DNA of 64,000 bases from Intoshia linei (Eukaryota; Orthonectida; Rhopaluridae): the NCBI GenBank assembly GCA_001642005.1, contig LWCA01000030.1, positions 1 through 64,000 on the forward strand, written 5' to 3'. Below, in pieces: positions 37,705-53,800 of this stretch. The notes under the pieces were generated by a model. That model was given only the letters and a program-made list of their open reading frames with translations. It was not told where the DNA came from and made no database searches. Position numbers and translations under genes: made by a program. Positions within the stretch are counted from its first letter, which is position 1, and each line of letters begins with the position of its first letter.

Positions 37705-38827
37705 AATTTCAAATAGTTTAGTAAATAGTTATAGTATTATTTCGATTCTTTAAATATACTAATATTTTGTGCTAAATTATCAAATAATTATTTGCTTTAA
37801 TAACCTACATTTCATTCAATACCATAAAGATGTATTGATCTTATTTTAAATTCATTATGTCAATCTGAGCATTATTTTATTATAAATTTAGATTATAGCA
37901 TGGTTAATTTGTTAGCAGTTTGTAAGCTTACTCTAAATTTGGTAGAAAAATTAATAAAATATAATACATATCTGCATTAGTTTCACACTTTTTATGAAAC
38001 TGGATGTTTTAATGCACTCACTCTTCGGTTTCATGCATTAGAACATGGGTTCTTAACCGGGAGTGCCAAACCACTTTTTATGATTGCCAGAAATATTTTT
38101 GAAAGAAAATCATTTTGCAGCTATATTTTTTGAAATTGTATGAAGATTCGAAAATATATTATTTATTTTAGTTTTATAATAATCGCCCAATTTTATTAGT
38201 TATAATTCTTTGGCCAGTTCGTATTTTAAAATATTACTATAATCAGTTATAAAGAATTTTAAAGGTTTGGTACATATTAAAATAAAATTGTGATTTGTTA
38301 TGGTAGAATTATTATAACCTCTAATATCCATATCATCTTGGTAGATTCTAACATTCGAAAACCACCGTAAATTTTTCTTATTAATAGTATTAATTTTTGT
38401 ATTTTTGAATTTCATCAGTAATATTGTTCCATTTACAATTTATTAGAAAATTAATTTTTAATAAAAAGTCATCATTGAATGAATAATACTTTTTTGTGAA
38501 TGAACTGTTGTATCAGCCTAAAAAATTTAAACTGTTAAGGTAAATTTTTTTCAGTGAGGGCTGAGTTTTTTAAAAGTGAAAGTGAAGCCTAGCATAAAAA
38601 ACGTTGAGAAACACTGCACTACACCAATCATATAATTATTTTCAGTTTTATTAGTTCAACATTATAATTAATTTAATACAGGTAAACTTAAATTAAATCA
38701 ATTAAAAATAGTATTGAAATTTTTATAGCAAATTGGTTTTACAATAATTTAAATGAAAAAGATGGTTTCAAAGTTTTGTACACATTTATTACTAAAATTT
38801 AATATTTGGTGTAGGTGGAAGTGCTTT
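37705..38827. other. Intergenic region with hAT-like remnant
   Basis: Upstream of the MDH-like gene and downstream of PLC-beta. Around 38,045-38,622 there are hAT-type ends (GGGTTCTTAACCGGGAGTGCC and AACGTTGAGAAACACTG), with no target duplication that I can see. No gene recognised. Confidence 0.45.
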
Positions 38828-41800
38828 TTACAAATAAATTTGATCGATTTTTAACTTGATTTTAGATTCTTTGATAAGTCTTTCGCTAACTTTAATATTC
38901 TATAATATAATAAAATGATAAAACTACATATTAAAATAAAGTATTAATGTATCTTTATATAAAAATACCTGAAAGCACGTATCTTCATATTCCTTAAGAA
39001 TGGTTTCTTGTTTTTTGGTGACTAGTGATATATAACGCCTTTGTCTACCTTTCAAGAGGTTACGTTCATCTATGAATTTCTTTGTGTAAATGGAAATCAA
39101 TTCACGTTGACGTCTAAAGAATGATAAATTGTGACTACAATAAAAATATATATTAACCTATCCCTTTCCGCTTTATTTTTAATAGTTTTGTCATTGTTTA
39201 AGTTTTTAAGTTCATCCATCTGCTTCTTGGTTTGTTGGGCTTTCAAATCTTTTTCAGATCTAAATTTAGTTGAATTAATGACAACAGTTTGTCAACTTTT
39301 CATGAAATTTTTTCAATTCATCCATTTGTTCCTGTTGTTTAATTATCATTAATTTTAACAACAATTCCTGAGAATTAATCAGATGGGTATGTTGAACTAG
39401 TTGAATTTCATCAGAGAATCTGTCAATCACATTTTTCATTTCTTTCATGTGACTATCATTCTAAATAAAATGTAAAGGTAAATTTAAAACTCAATACGAT
39501 TGTCAAATTAGACTCTTCTGAAAATGTCGAATCTGAAGAAAAACTAAAGAAATTAAATATAATCATTATTAATATATTACCCTTTTTTTTTCTTACTTGA
39601 CACAGCCTTTCTAGCCTTTTTTTTTAAATTTTCTTTGGCCTTGTCCAAATTCTTTAGGTAGCTTTTATTTTCATTAATTTGATTCGCAGTCAGTTTAATG
39701 TATTGTTTGCTTTGCTTCAATTCATTAAAACTAATTTTAAATTCTGCATGGATGGCGGAATCGGACGTGTCTTGATAAATACCATCATTTGCTCCTTTTT
39801 TGGAAATTTCTATTTCTGTCGAAACTCTTGAATCACTTTTACTGTGATTCGTATTGATCGATATTTTAGTATCATTTGCATTGTTTCTCAATATTTGAGG
39901 TTTCGCTGAAGCTCCAGGATCAATCAAGGCGTTCACAAAATCTAAATTTAGCTATCTATCCATTTATTTTTATTTTTTACTTCCAAATTCTTTCGGAACA
40001 TATGTCTTTACAGTTATGTGTATTAACAACTAAATTTTATTACAATTAAAATTTAAATTAAGTTATAAATGATGGCAAATCTGATAGAAATTCTTTAGAA
40101 AAGACATTCATAAAAATAGCAACGATGCATTTAAATTAAAAAGAAAACACCAGTTTTACTTTATTTGCCATCACTTACTTTGTATTGATAACATGAAAAA
40201 TTTGAAAATCAATACCATCGGTAGAGTTAAGGTAAAATTTCCATCGGTTCGCAATGAGACAAAACGTAATCCTATTTATATAATTTACATTTTTTAATAA
40301 TAATACATGTATTATCATAATTTCTAGTCACTATGTATATAAATATATCAGTGGTTTTCACCTTTTTCTGGCTCATTCTATTTTTACGATAAAATTTTAT
40401 TAATTAAAAATTATGACATTCAAAATTTAAATTAATTTCAAATTGATAATAAGTTATTATTAATAACAGTTATATTTCAGTTTACTCTAAATTTTAAGAA
40501 ACATTTTATAACATATTTTCCTATCCTTTTTCTCATAGCTTTTTTGATTAAAAAAAGGGGTAATTTGGTTTATGGTCGTGAAAATATAAATTTATCAAAA
40601 TGAAATTGATCTTATGAAAACTGACTTAAAATTTATATTTTAATTTCTAGGATTGCCAATTTTCCGAATAAATGGTAACAATTCAAAAAGACAGACATCT
40701 ATTCTTAGCAAAATTTTAGGTTTAAGTATGTAAGGATAAGAACAGAATTAACTAAATCAATAATCAGACAGTACTATTATACTATACAGTTTTATTTTGA
40801 TACAACCATGGTAACCTACCTTATCAGTTAACACTTATTACAACATTACCACCTTGTCAACTTGATCACAGGTGTTGATAGTTTAGTAGGAAAATAGAAA
40901 AATTTATATAGATAAAAATGCATGTTCAAAGAAGAATCCACCGACCCGGTTCAGAAACACTGTTCGATATAATACCAACCGTATATTAAAATGAATAAAC
41001 AATTATTTTTAAAGTTATTAATTTGTTTTACGTAGTTACAATGAAGTATACGTTATTTTAATATCTTTTACGTAGAAATTAGCTTAAAAGTTATTGGATC
41101 TACGTAAAAGCTATTAAAATAAAGTATAATTCATTGTAATAACTTAAAATTAAATGGACCCCATTATTTTAATATTTAAATCCTCTTTTTTACCAGATTT
41201 TAGACCATCCAAGGGTAAAACTCGTTGACCAATCATTTTTCCTGTTTCTTCATAAGCTGCTATCCGTATTAGTGCCAACTCTGGCAGAACAATCTTTAAA
41301 AAATAAATTATATATTTTATATATAATCTATACTATAAATATACTGTTTTCAAAGCCCAAAAACGTTGGCCAACATAAAATGCAATTTATTATAGGGTAC
41401 GAATTTTTTTTGAGTGTAGAGGTACCAACTGTGAAGTATTTTGGGAACCGTTGCTCTATATGATTGTTCAACAAATAAAAAAAATTACCTTTCGAAAAAC
41501 AAAGTCTTCTTCATCATAAAATGGGTTTAATCCATTACTTGGCACAATCTTGGTTCTGTGTTCCTTGCGTATTGTATCTGTTGGCAAACCAAACATGTCA
41601 ACTTCTACATAAGTACCAATTCGTTTATCCGACAAAAAATAACCTGATATTACCTACAAAACAAATAAATGATATATTTTCAAATAAAAATCAAATGTAT
41701 CAAAAAATTAAAAATAGATGGAAGACCGCAATGAAAAATTTTAATACAAAGTCTGGTATATCATATCTTAATTTTTATTAAATTTAAAATACTTCAATAA

Positions 41801-44800
41801 TTGACAAACATAATTTATTTTCTTATAAAACATAATTATAATAATAAATAAAATTATAATAATATAATATAAAAAATAAAAAAATTTGATTCACAATCAC
41901 TACCATCTCAGAGAACAAGTAGCTACTAGGTACTTGTCAGGTGATGTTATACAATAGGCGAATCTTTACAATCTAATAAAAAAAACTTTTACCAATATTT
42001 CAAAGGATTGTAATAAATATAAAAATAATATTAACAAAGTTTTATGAATTTTAGTTTCGTTGTTGTAGTTTCTAATTAAAATTTTATTCAAAATGTTTTA
42101 AAAATGAGAATTTGAAATTTAAAATTGCGTAGCAATGAAAAAAAATCCGAAGGAATGAATTATATAGATTTTCACCCATATTTCTTCATTGGAAATGTGT
42201 AAACGTTCAATGAACATTTTTTTTGAAATTGTATGATCAATATTTACATTTTCAATTTTTATTTTATTAGAAATATTTGAAAATATAGGTTGATAATATA
42301 TTAAAAATTATTTTTCATCGGGAATGCGTAGATTTCTCAGGTTTAACTTTTTTATTTATATCAACTGGAATAAGCTCTATCAGAATAATTTTTTTTTAAT
42401 AAAATATTTCGGAAAAAAATATATGAATACTAAAATGCTTTTTTGACCGTGAAGTCGTCACTTATCAGATTTAAACTTTTTATGTGTGTTAACATGATAC
42501 AACACTACCACCTGTAAATTTTTTGAAATTCTAGGGCTGTTTTCAAACACAAAAGAAGAGAATTTTGGGGTTTTGGCCCTGAAGATATAATTGTTTTAAA
42601 TTCTCAAACTCATTTGATTTTCAAAAAATAGGACAATTGTGGTTTTGACCTGTAATATGTGAGATTGGGAGGTTAAAATTTATCTTATTATCATTCCGGA
42701 AAAAACTGTAATTGAAATGTGGACTTTATAAAATTATAAAACTGTTAGTTATTGAAATAAATTGGAACAAACACACACACAAACAAATATTATTACTCTA
42801 ACTTCACAAGTTGCTGCAATCACTCCATCGACTGGCGCTTCAGAAAATGGGTCGAATATGCGGTCTGATCTTCTCATGAAACCACTTTTCAAAAGATATC
42901 TATTATAAATCGAATTTACATGAATATACAAATAAAATTAATGCAATGTATTTAATATAAAATAATAATGTTTTAATAATAAATAAAAATTTATATATAA
43001 TACATCAATATCAAATTTATTAATACCCACAATTTCCGTTATATTCAAATTTTCCACGATTAATTTGCATGCCCAGATCTGGCGTTTGAAAATTTAGAGA
43101 TACCATTTGGCATCCAATATTCCAAAATATCTAATAGAGTATAAGATTCATCATGATAAATATTAGATAGTTAGTTTATTAAACAATGTATCATCTTTCA
43201 AAAATATTAGTAATAATAGTTAATTATCATACATGCAGTTATACATGTATATTATACATGGGTGTCACATTTTTTCAAAAATTTTAGAATTCGATGGGCA
43301 ATTAACACTAAAAGTGTATATTTTTAAAATAGAAAAACTAATTTAAATAAATTAACTGTATAACTCAACACGGAGAATAATATTATATGATCGGTACCGT
43401 TTAAAAGCTCAAACTCCAATTTCCGTTAAAATAAAGTTCAGTTTTAATTTCTCCATAATATTTTTAATGAGGTATTTAAAGTGATAAACGCAACTCGAAT
43501 AGATAGCGTCAAATGTTTTTAATTACGAATTAATTTTAAATTTAAGATTAATTTTACGGATAAATTATATCACTATAAATATTAATTAAATTTAGTTAAA
43601 AACACAATTAATATGTATCTAAAAAAATCACCTGTGGCATAAAATTACTAGAATCAACACGACTGCCTTTGGGGTATATTCTACTGTTTTGCTTTTTATT
43701 GTAGCTACATTTTAATATTAATATATACATTAGGGTAGTGTTTCCCAACCTTTTTAATGATAGGCCCCATTTTCACTCTTAAAAAAATATTTAACCCAAC
43801 AGCCACATTTTTTTGGGCTGGTACAACTCACAAAAATTATTATTAATTCAATTATTACTTTTTACTAAAAACTATAATTTTTTAATATATTATTAATGGA
43901 AAGCTATTATTGACAAAATTCGAGCAAATTATAATAAAATAATGATAAAACAATAATAATTTAATTATTTTTTAGAATTAATGAGATGATAGACCTGATG
44001 ATTATTACAGAATTTCTTAATATTAGGCACTAATGTTATAAGATTTGAACTTAAATCTCCTTGTTTTGAAATTTAGAGTCTATTTATCTTTTTTGTTCGT
44101 ACAAACAGTTTTTAATATTTATCCCACCAAAAAGTTCGTCATGCCCACCAGTGGGGCCTGGCCCACGGTTTGAAAACCCTGCATTAGGGTGTCCACTTTT
44201 GATGTTTGTTTTTTATTAGAAAAATTCGATTTTAAGTATTTATCACTCCAAAAAAAAGAAATCGGTTAATATTTACCCCCTCAAATGTAATAATTGCAAT
44301 TCATACAAAAATGTTAGGATAAATTTAAAATTAACTTTATTTTATATATCATCAGCTTAAATGTTTTTTCTATGGATAATATTTATTTTTTTCTAATAAA
44401 AAAAATATAGACACCCTAATAAATATATATATAAATAAGTAAATATAAAGGTTTATTTAAAATTATTATAAATTACTTGACAAATGAAATTGCACTGTTT
44501 TTATATAAGTTTAATCCAACTAAATAAAGAACTTAGATTACATTATGTATAAAAAAAGGTTTAATTTCTCAACTGTCTTTTATTGGAAATTAGCGTTAAA
44601 AATATAAACCACCACACGACTATTGGCAATACAGGTTTCAATCATAATTATGCACCAGTTTAATGAGAATTTTATATGAAGTATTCCTATCAGGTGAGTG
44701 AAAAGTTTTTAAAATATTTTTACATTTCACTGATATGATAAAATAAAATTACCAGTTTCGTTGAATGATGACATAATAAATTTGCAATCTTTTTCTATAA

Positions 44801-47800
44801 TTGATTATTAAAAAAATCTAAACGCCTATCTATATAATGGTTACATATCAAGAAAATTGAACATTGTACAATCTATACGCAATCAAATGGATCAAGTACA
44901 ATCAAAAATTAATCAGTTATTTTCAAATACAGTCTTATTTCATATTACCATCGTGTTGATGTTTGAGACAACATTGAATTAATTATTAATTTGTGGTTTG
45001 ACCATGAAGGTGTGCGTTTCTGAAGTTAAGATCTACGACAATGTTAATGATTTTAAAACGTTTCCTATAAATTATGTTTTTTTAACTTTTTGGGTTGATT
45101 TTATTTTAAAAAAAAAAAGTGAAAAATTAGTTTTGACCCTGAAAAACTTCACTTCGGGAACTGAAACATAGATATCAACATCCGCTGCGTAAAACTGTAT
45201 TAGAAATTGTGGTTTTAAATAATACGAATGTTAATTATTTAAATACACGGTAACACATACACGGACAGTCAATTTTATATAATAAAAAGATTATATATTT
45301 TGAGGTGTCTTTGACATCAACAACTAATTTTTATTAAAAATTTTAATTTTGCCGTGGATCACATTTGGTCCACATTGAAAATCAAAGATTTAAATAGTAA
45401 TATTAAAATTAGTGATAGGACGAATCAAAAAATAAAATGAAAAAATATAATTTACTTGTTATAATGATTCGCAGAGAACTCACATATGTTCATTTTAAAT
45501 GAAAAGATGTAATTCACGTCCGTATCAACACAACGAAAATGGAAAAGTTAAACGCGCGAACAGGACCTCATGGAAAAACTCAGAGTATTGTATAAACCAG
45601 AATTCACCGACTGGGATGAAAAACTTGACGAGATTGTTTATTCATTTCGAGCACTTCCTTCTTCTAAAACTGGCATATCACCCTTATAACTCGTATTTGG
45701 TCTGAAAAATGACGATAATATGGAAAAGGTCAGTAATCATACAAAGAAATAATAAAGTCCATGAAATATCATTTTGATCAAAAAGTTCAGAAATCTGTTA
45801 TGACATTTATGTTCCAAATTTACCTATAAAATGAAAAAACCTTATAAACAACAAGATCAACGAAATTGTCGTCCACCTAAACATTTAGACAATTACGATT
45901 TAATGTCAACTAATCATATTCACCAGCATAGCATTAAAAATTCATATGAACATATCATTACATATCTTTAATGAAATATCAGGAAGAGCTACGACTCAAA
46001 GAAAATTCTGATCCTCACATACATCAGTGTATTTGTCATTATTAAAATTTGATTGATCAGTCTATAATTGAAAGTAACCGATTACAGGAAATATCTGATT
46101 TTTGATACACTCAATTCTTTATTTTCTTATTAATTAATATATCAATCCTCTTATTATTTTTTATAAATTCTCAATACGCCGACAAAATACTTTTACGGGG
46201 AAGGTGTAGTATCCTAACGATAGTGTTAAATTAAGTTATCCTCATAGTAGTAACCTACAACTACATTAACAATTACTATAATAACAATCTTAGTCTCAAA
46301 CTGAATAACCAAGGTAGAAGTAGATTATCATTATTCTGTATTTAACGTAATTTGAAATACAATTTTATTGTTTAAGCACTAATTATTACTCTCATTAACA
46401 ATTATCATTCTCCCTTATTATCAATATAGACATTACAAAATCTTATTAAAATATTTAATTACTTTCAATTAAATCTTAATCCATAACTATCTTGTCAAGA
46501 ATACTACAATGTCCAATTCAGAATTTGAACTCTATCCTCGCAGAATACAATTATATGACTATAACTACTATGAGATTTAGACATCACATTGAGTTATATC
46601 AAAATTATATATTCGAATCTCGATTAACACGATAGTGATATATCACTGTACTACATGTCTGTATCATAATCTACTTTTTTGGTTTTAAGAAACATAGTGA
46701 AAATACAATAATAAAAAAATTTAAAAACAATAAATCTCAATTTAAATTAAATTTGAAAATCGATAGTCACAAAACATTTTAAATTTAAGATGTTGTCATT
46801 AACAATTAATTAAAACATGCTATCTGTAATAAATTCAAGTTCATATTCATTTCAATAATATACATTAAACATTAATATAACATATAATATAACAATAAGT
46901 GTAGTATCTTTCTGTACAATTAATATTATTAGTTATTCTTGTTAGTTGTTATTTTCAACTCAGTCTTTATTAAAAAATCCAAAATAAAAATAAAAATTTG
47001 ATTATAATTGTAGATTGAAACCCTTTCTTGTATGTATGCTTTATTGATGATACGTTAGATATTATCCTAACTAAATATTTTTAAATCATGATTTGTTGTA
47101 TAATGTTAGATATAAAGTATTGTTGTAATATAAATTTTATATTTAAAATATTTCAATTTTAAGATGATTTACAATGTATTTACAACCAATATGAACTATA
47201 GTTTAATTTATTTAAACTTTACATAATTCTATAGATTATTACATGTTGAGCGATGATAGCGTTGCTACACCTTGATTTACTGAGATTTCTCAGTAAAATA
47301 CATTACAATGTTATTATGTTTAAAATAGTATTCCATTTTAATTTAAATGATTATAGGCGGTTTTCATGTGTATGTAAATTTCTCATATTGATGTTTTGAA
47401 ATTAATTAGATTTTTTTCAAAACAATTATCTCAACTATGAATGGTAATTACTTCATTATTTGAAACTAATTTTATAAAATTAACGATATGCTTAATGAAT
47501 GATGATTGCGTGTACAATAAGATGACACTATTCAACTTCTAACACTATTAATAAATACACCACTATTAATATACATCTTGTACCCATCGAAATATCAAAT
47601 CCTTGAAACTTGACTGGTTGAAAATAATTGACAAATTGGGATAGATATGGATGAACGGTAGTTGTAGCGCCAGTATGTTTGTAGTTTTTCATTATCAAGT
47701 CTTCTTCGTCGTTTACCTATGATAAAAAAAATTTAAAATTGAATAAAGGTAGACGGTCTAGTAAAGTTCTGCAACAAAGCTCGATTTCGCCCAATCTGAA

Positions 47801-50800
47801 TTAGTAATTTGGATCGTGGAGATTACATTTTGAAATTTTTGTTCGATCTTGTATTTAACTTCGTTAATGACTGAACTGAATAATTGTTTATGATTGTAAT
47901 GTTTGTCCTTCGGACCGTGTTGCAAAACTCTAAATCTCTTCAACTATTTCCGTTATCGAACCAACACTTGGAACGTATGATAAAGACCGGTATTATGCCT
48001 AATATGCATAGTTTATAATATAATAAATATACCACTTTAGTATCGACAGGTATTTCCATTTCATCCAACTTCATTCGATTCAATTCGTCAATGCTACTTT
48101 CAGTAGTAACTTCAATACTATTTGAAATTGTATCAACTTGAGACGAATAAGCTAAAATCTTCATAAAAAAATATATATTTAAAAAATACAAGTTTCTTCT
48201 TCATCGACTGACATGTCTAATGATTCAAAAGCTTCATCTCGCAGATTCGCTTCATCTCCAACTTCCGATTTCATATAATTTTCGAGATATACTAAAAAAA
48301 TAAATAATACAATTATTTCATTATTTTCAAAGTTCTTAAAATGATCTCCCGGGTTAATATAATATTACATGGGTTATGAGCAGTGGTCCTCTAATTTTTT
48401 CAGTTTAAAAGCGTTAACCAATTCTATCCTGTGACAAATTTAAAAAAAAATATAATTTTTATAAAATCCAGAAACTACCGGGATGAAAAACTCGGAGACA
48501 ACACTGGACGTCGTTAGTTCAATTATATCTTTAATTTTAATTATTGCAGTGACGAATATAAATCTTAAAATCACAGCCACACGAGTAGTAAAATAAAACT
48601 AAATACAAAATCACTAAATAAAATTCTTTTAAATACTAAGTCGAATTTCGACTGTCGAAATCATTGTTTTTAAACTAACGCAATTAGATAAAACTTAAAA
48701 GTCAATCACAAAATTCACTCACAAAATTTCAAAACAAAGACAATTTAGAAAATTAGATAAGGGCATGTTATTCAGGCAAACCATTTTCTTGATTTTAAAT
48801 CGATAATTTCATAACAAAATAACAAAAATTATTAAAAACTATAAATAAAAATTTACATTTTTCCAATTCTGGATTGAGTTTTTTGTTTTTAATTAAAATT
48901 TTTCGTTTTAAATCCATAGGTGATGGTAAACTTGATCCCTTTTCACACTAGCAATGTAATTAAATAATATCAAAAAAATATTTCAAATTGTCGAAAAAAA
49001 ATTTGTTCACCGGAAAATTCGGTAAAGGTTCCTTATTCAACAAATTTCCCATAATTTCTTCACAATATTTAGCCATTTTGAGTTGTTGTTTTGGTCTAAA
49101 ATTTTAATAAATAAAATTTTAAAATGAATAATCAATTACGAGCAATGATTTTCAAATGATAAAATGACGGGATAATCGGAAGTAACAAATGCAGAATCAG
49201 CTATGGCTACAATAACATCCTTGAATAAAACGTCAGTGCACATTGCTTTCCCATGAGTTATAATTGGTTCATCATTACTACCATCCCAACAATCCAGTTC
49301 GACACATCTACCGAAATTAAAAAAATAATAATATATTGTTTTTGAGCCGTGGCCACTCAAAGCCGAACCTACCAAGATAGCTCCTTCCAACACCCTAATA
49401 TCAAAAATTGGTCTTTAAAAAACATTTTTAAAACAATGCGTAATGCCATATAAACCCAGACACCTCCACGGGTCTTGACTATTTAAATTTGACTCAAAAA
49501 ATAGTTGATATTCAAAAATATTTTCATAAAATATTTAATTTGGAAAATTAGACCCTATTCTACGCAAGTTTATCGTGCCCCATCAGAATGTGGTCACTGT
49601 ACAGTAGATTCTGCTCAGATGACCTCGTATAGCTTGTGCAATGCACATTGTGCATATAAATTAGTAAAACTCATTTATTTTATTATAAAAGTACCTTACA
49701 TTAAAAGTATTATGATTTAAATAAAAATATTGGTTACCTACAACCAGCAAGCAAAACTTGTCTGTAAATCTCCACAGAAGATCTACCTCCAATTTGCCTT
49801 CCAATTAAATAGGTATTGTGAGATGAATTTATAAAATAATCGTTAATTGGATAATCCATTTCCATGTAAGTGTTAATTTGGTCATTAAATATTACCAGAT
49901 TTTCATCTGACATTATATAGTTTATGAAACCATCAAGGGAGAATGATTCTATTTATACATTTACAATTTACTTTTTTGTAATTACCTTCGTTTTTATATT
50001 TTACATTGTTTTCGTAAACATTAACTAATTCAATTACGTCTTTATCAGTAAAAAAAGGATGGAGGATTTCATTCAATCTTTGATTTCTTTGTGACTACAA
50101 TAATTTTTGTATGATTTTAAAAATAAAATTGAATGTTTAAATGAAATTAAATGTAATTTACTATGTCGTTTATATTATTAATCATTTATTGTTGAATATT
50201 AGAAAATTCAAATACAGTAAATTTAAATTGATATTAAATTTTAAAAACGATAGTAAAAAAATATTTTAAATTTATTAATTTATTTTATCAAATCCTAAGT
50301 AACTAGCAAATAAAAATAAAATTTTGATTTCAGAAAATGATACTTATATTTTTAAATTATTCATAAAAAGTCGTAGTGATACCTCGATATAGTCACGTTC
50401 GATTACTTAAATTTTAGTTTATTTAGAAACAATTTTAAGCCAAAATTAGTTTTTGCAATCATAGATATGTAATTTTGAGTTTACATTTCACTCGAAATAA
50501 ACTAAAATTGAAGTAATCGAACGTGACTATATCGAGATATCACTGTACTAGTGAAAAATAACTTTAAATATATTATCAACCAATATTTTTAAATTTTTGT
50601 ATTAACAAAATAACATAAATTAAAAATATAAATATTCATCCTATAATTTTTAAAAAAAGCAAGTGACCGTATTCATATTTTATCCAAAGTTTTAATTACT
50701 AAAATGATATCAAGGTTGTGTTCGGTTAGTGATGACGAAATTTTAAAAGATTGTGTTAGTGTTCGTGCTACGATTAAATTTCGTTAGAGGCTGTTATTTA

Positions 50801-53800
50801 ATTATTTTTATGTTTCTGTTTAATAAATATTTCAAATCGTGCTTGAGACATTCATAGTGAAGTGATTTTCAAATTCGTGTTGCGGTCCGCAACTTGCGGA
50901 CCGTATTACAAAACTTATATACACAACTATTTAATGTCATCTTAGTACAGGATGGTGTGTTCTATTGGCATGTCATAATTGCACTATTCACTATATGACC
51001 CTCTCAACTCCTCTTCACAAACCTGGTAACTTAGATGTATATTACTGGGATATTGGATCCCATTAAAATGTGCTGTGAAGCTCCGTATCATTGTAAGCGA
51101 TGTTAACAGTTTATATTAATAACTACAAATATAGATAACCTCATTTAGAAATTTTTTTATTTTTGATTTAAATAATTTATTGGTTCCATGGGTTCTAAAA
51201 TAAAAAATATATTATTAAAAATTATTTTCAAGTATATTACAACAGAGATATGGAATGTCTGCAAGAAAGATTAATGATACAAAAGTGTAATGATCTACTA
51301 GGTTGAATTCTACTAGTTCACTTAAAAATAAAAAGATCATTATGTCTGGAATCCCGCTGTACGATACAATAAAAATACGACACACATGAACTATAATCAC
51401 ATGACTTTTCCAGTCAGGCAGCTCTGAATAGTTATTCATAATCTTATAATTGCAATTATAATTGAATCTATTCGTACAATGAATACAGATCACTACTGAT
51501 AAAGTGATTTAATACATTTTTAGACATCATTACATTTAAATAGAAGAGTACAACCAAAGCCGAACTTACAAAAGCCAGTATTTTTCTTTTTGGTGGAAGT
51601 AGAATTGCGAGGTCTCGACGAAATTTTGGTAAAATAAGGCTCTCATTTTTGAATATAACTATTTTTTATGTCAAATTTAACTTTATAGTCCAACCCTGTA
51701 GAGGTGGCTAGAAGATACATGTATATGGTACAGCAGGCGTTCTCAACCCTTTTTCGCTGTGGACCCTAAGATGATATTACAAAAAATAAATTAAATAAAT
51801 ACCGCTTCACATAACTTAAAATCAGATTGAAAACTATACATTTAAAAACATCATTTTGGACTGATAGTCACAATCAATTTTAAAATATTAACATCATCAT
51901 ATTTATATTATGTGAATAAAAACAAGAAATGCAGTAATGTCTAAATTTACAAAATTTTACAATTCAAAAAAATAAGAGACATAAAATAGTGTCATATCAA
52001 TAAAGTTTTAATTGAAATTAAAAAAATTTTTATTTTAAACTTTATATTCATGTATGATTCACTGAAACTATAGTAATAAAATGAGAAATTTTCATTACAT
52101 GTCGTTTTTACATGATATGTAAAAATATTTGCAATAAAAGTACAGTGTGTTAAAATAATCCTTAATTCCTTCCATCGGACAAATCATTCGGTATAATTTC
52201 ATAAACTTTTCAAACGTAAAAGAATTTGCATCGATATCTTGGCGCTAAATGTATATTTTGTAGTTATTTTTTTATTTTCGTATAATTATTAAAGTGCATT
52301 AGATTTTACAGTTATAATTACTTTTCCAGTTGGAAAATCCAAGTCGTTTAGAAATTTTGTAATATACTTCTCTGATTTTCCTGAGGCAAATGTGTGTATG
52401 ACACTAATTTGAGAATAGATAAAATTATGATAAGATTTAATTTTTATAACAGTGGTTTTCAAAGGTGAGGAATAAAAATTTAGTTTTTCATACATTTTCA
52501 ATGGAAATTTTCCACTTATAAAATAATTTCTTAAAATAAAATTGATTTAAAATATTTGACATAGTAAATAGCTTTACATATTGAACGAAAATTAATATAA
52601 TTACGACTAATTTTATTTTCAAGGAATCAACTAAGTTTTATTGGGATAAACATCTTGAAATGAGAAAGGATTTGATAACCACTGCCATTTATTATCAATA
52701 ATACTTTTTAATTGGTATTTTATCTTCATGTATCACCTGAAGTTTCAATCGTGTGTAGCTAAAAATATAATTTAATTAATTTTTATTAAGGTACTGTTTT
52801 AGTAGCGTGGTCGTCGGTCCAATATGTCGTATACGATTATTATTAATTAATTCTTGCAATGTTTTTTTCCATAACTAAAAAAAATATGGAAAAATGTATA
52901 TTGTACTTTGAAAGGTAACAATATTTTTAATTTTTTATTTAAACTTTTAAAAAGGGCAAAGCCAACCATCTTTATTATATATCAATCATGTTAAAATGAA
53001 ATACTGGGTTTTTAGCAGTAATTCGAATCATTCTGACAATAAATTATCAAAGTTGTTTTGTGTAGATATGAAGTAACTAATATCCTAATGTATGAGGTTA
53101 ATAGAAAATTTATTAGTGTGCCGAAGCACCACAATACATATGTAAAATAATATTTATATATCAATTTTTTCAATTTAAATTTTAAATAAATAATCATAAT
53201 TTATTTTTAAAATTGAACAATTAATAAAATTCTATACATCCTAATTTATATATATATGCTATGCGATTTTTGTTTGTGTGTGTGTTACGCTTTATTTAAA
53301 TAACTATCCGTTTTAGAATTTTATAAAGTCCACATTTCAATTACAGTTTTTCCGGGGTGTTCCCAAACTTAATTTCAACCTCCCAATTTCACATCTCACG
53401 GGTCAAAAACCCCAGTTGTTCCTCTTTTTGAAAATCAAACGAGTTGGAGAATTTAAAATTTAAAAAAATATATACGCTGATACGGATTTTAAAATCATAA
53501 ACATTACCATAAATTTAAATTTAAAACAATTATATCTTCAGGGCCAAAACCACAAATTACCCTTGTTTTTTTAATGAAAACAGCCCTATAATTTCAAAAA
53601 TTTACAGGTTGTACAGTTATATCCTGTTAACACACACAGAAAATTTCAATCCGATTTAGTGACGACTTCACGGTCAAAAAAGCATTTTAGTATTCATATA
53701 TTTTTTTTCGAAATATTCATTAAAACAAAAAATGTGAAATAATTAAAGGTCCAAAAATTAAAAAAAAAAGATTCTTTTGATAGAGCTTATTCCAGTTGCT

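Noticed and set aside
38200-38415. 71-codon minus-strand ORF
   Set aside because: Lies in a hAT-like remnant, shows no family features and no splice context.
47758-48032. Minus-strand ORFs between two PLC-beta exons
   Set aside because: Flanking exons 48151-48033 and 47716-47584 join directly in phase and the peptide has no PLC similarity; treated as intron.
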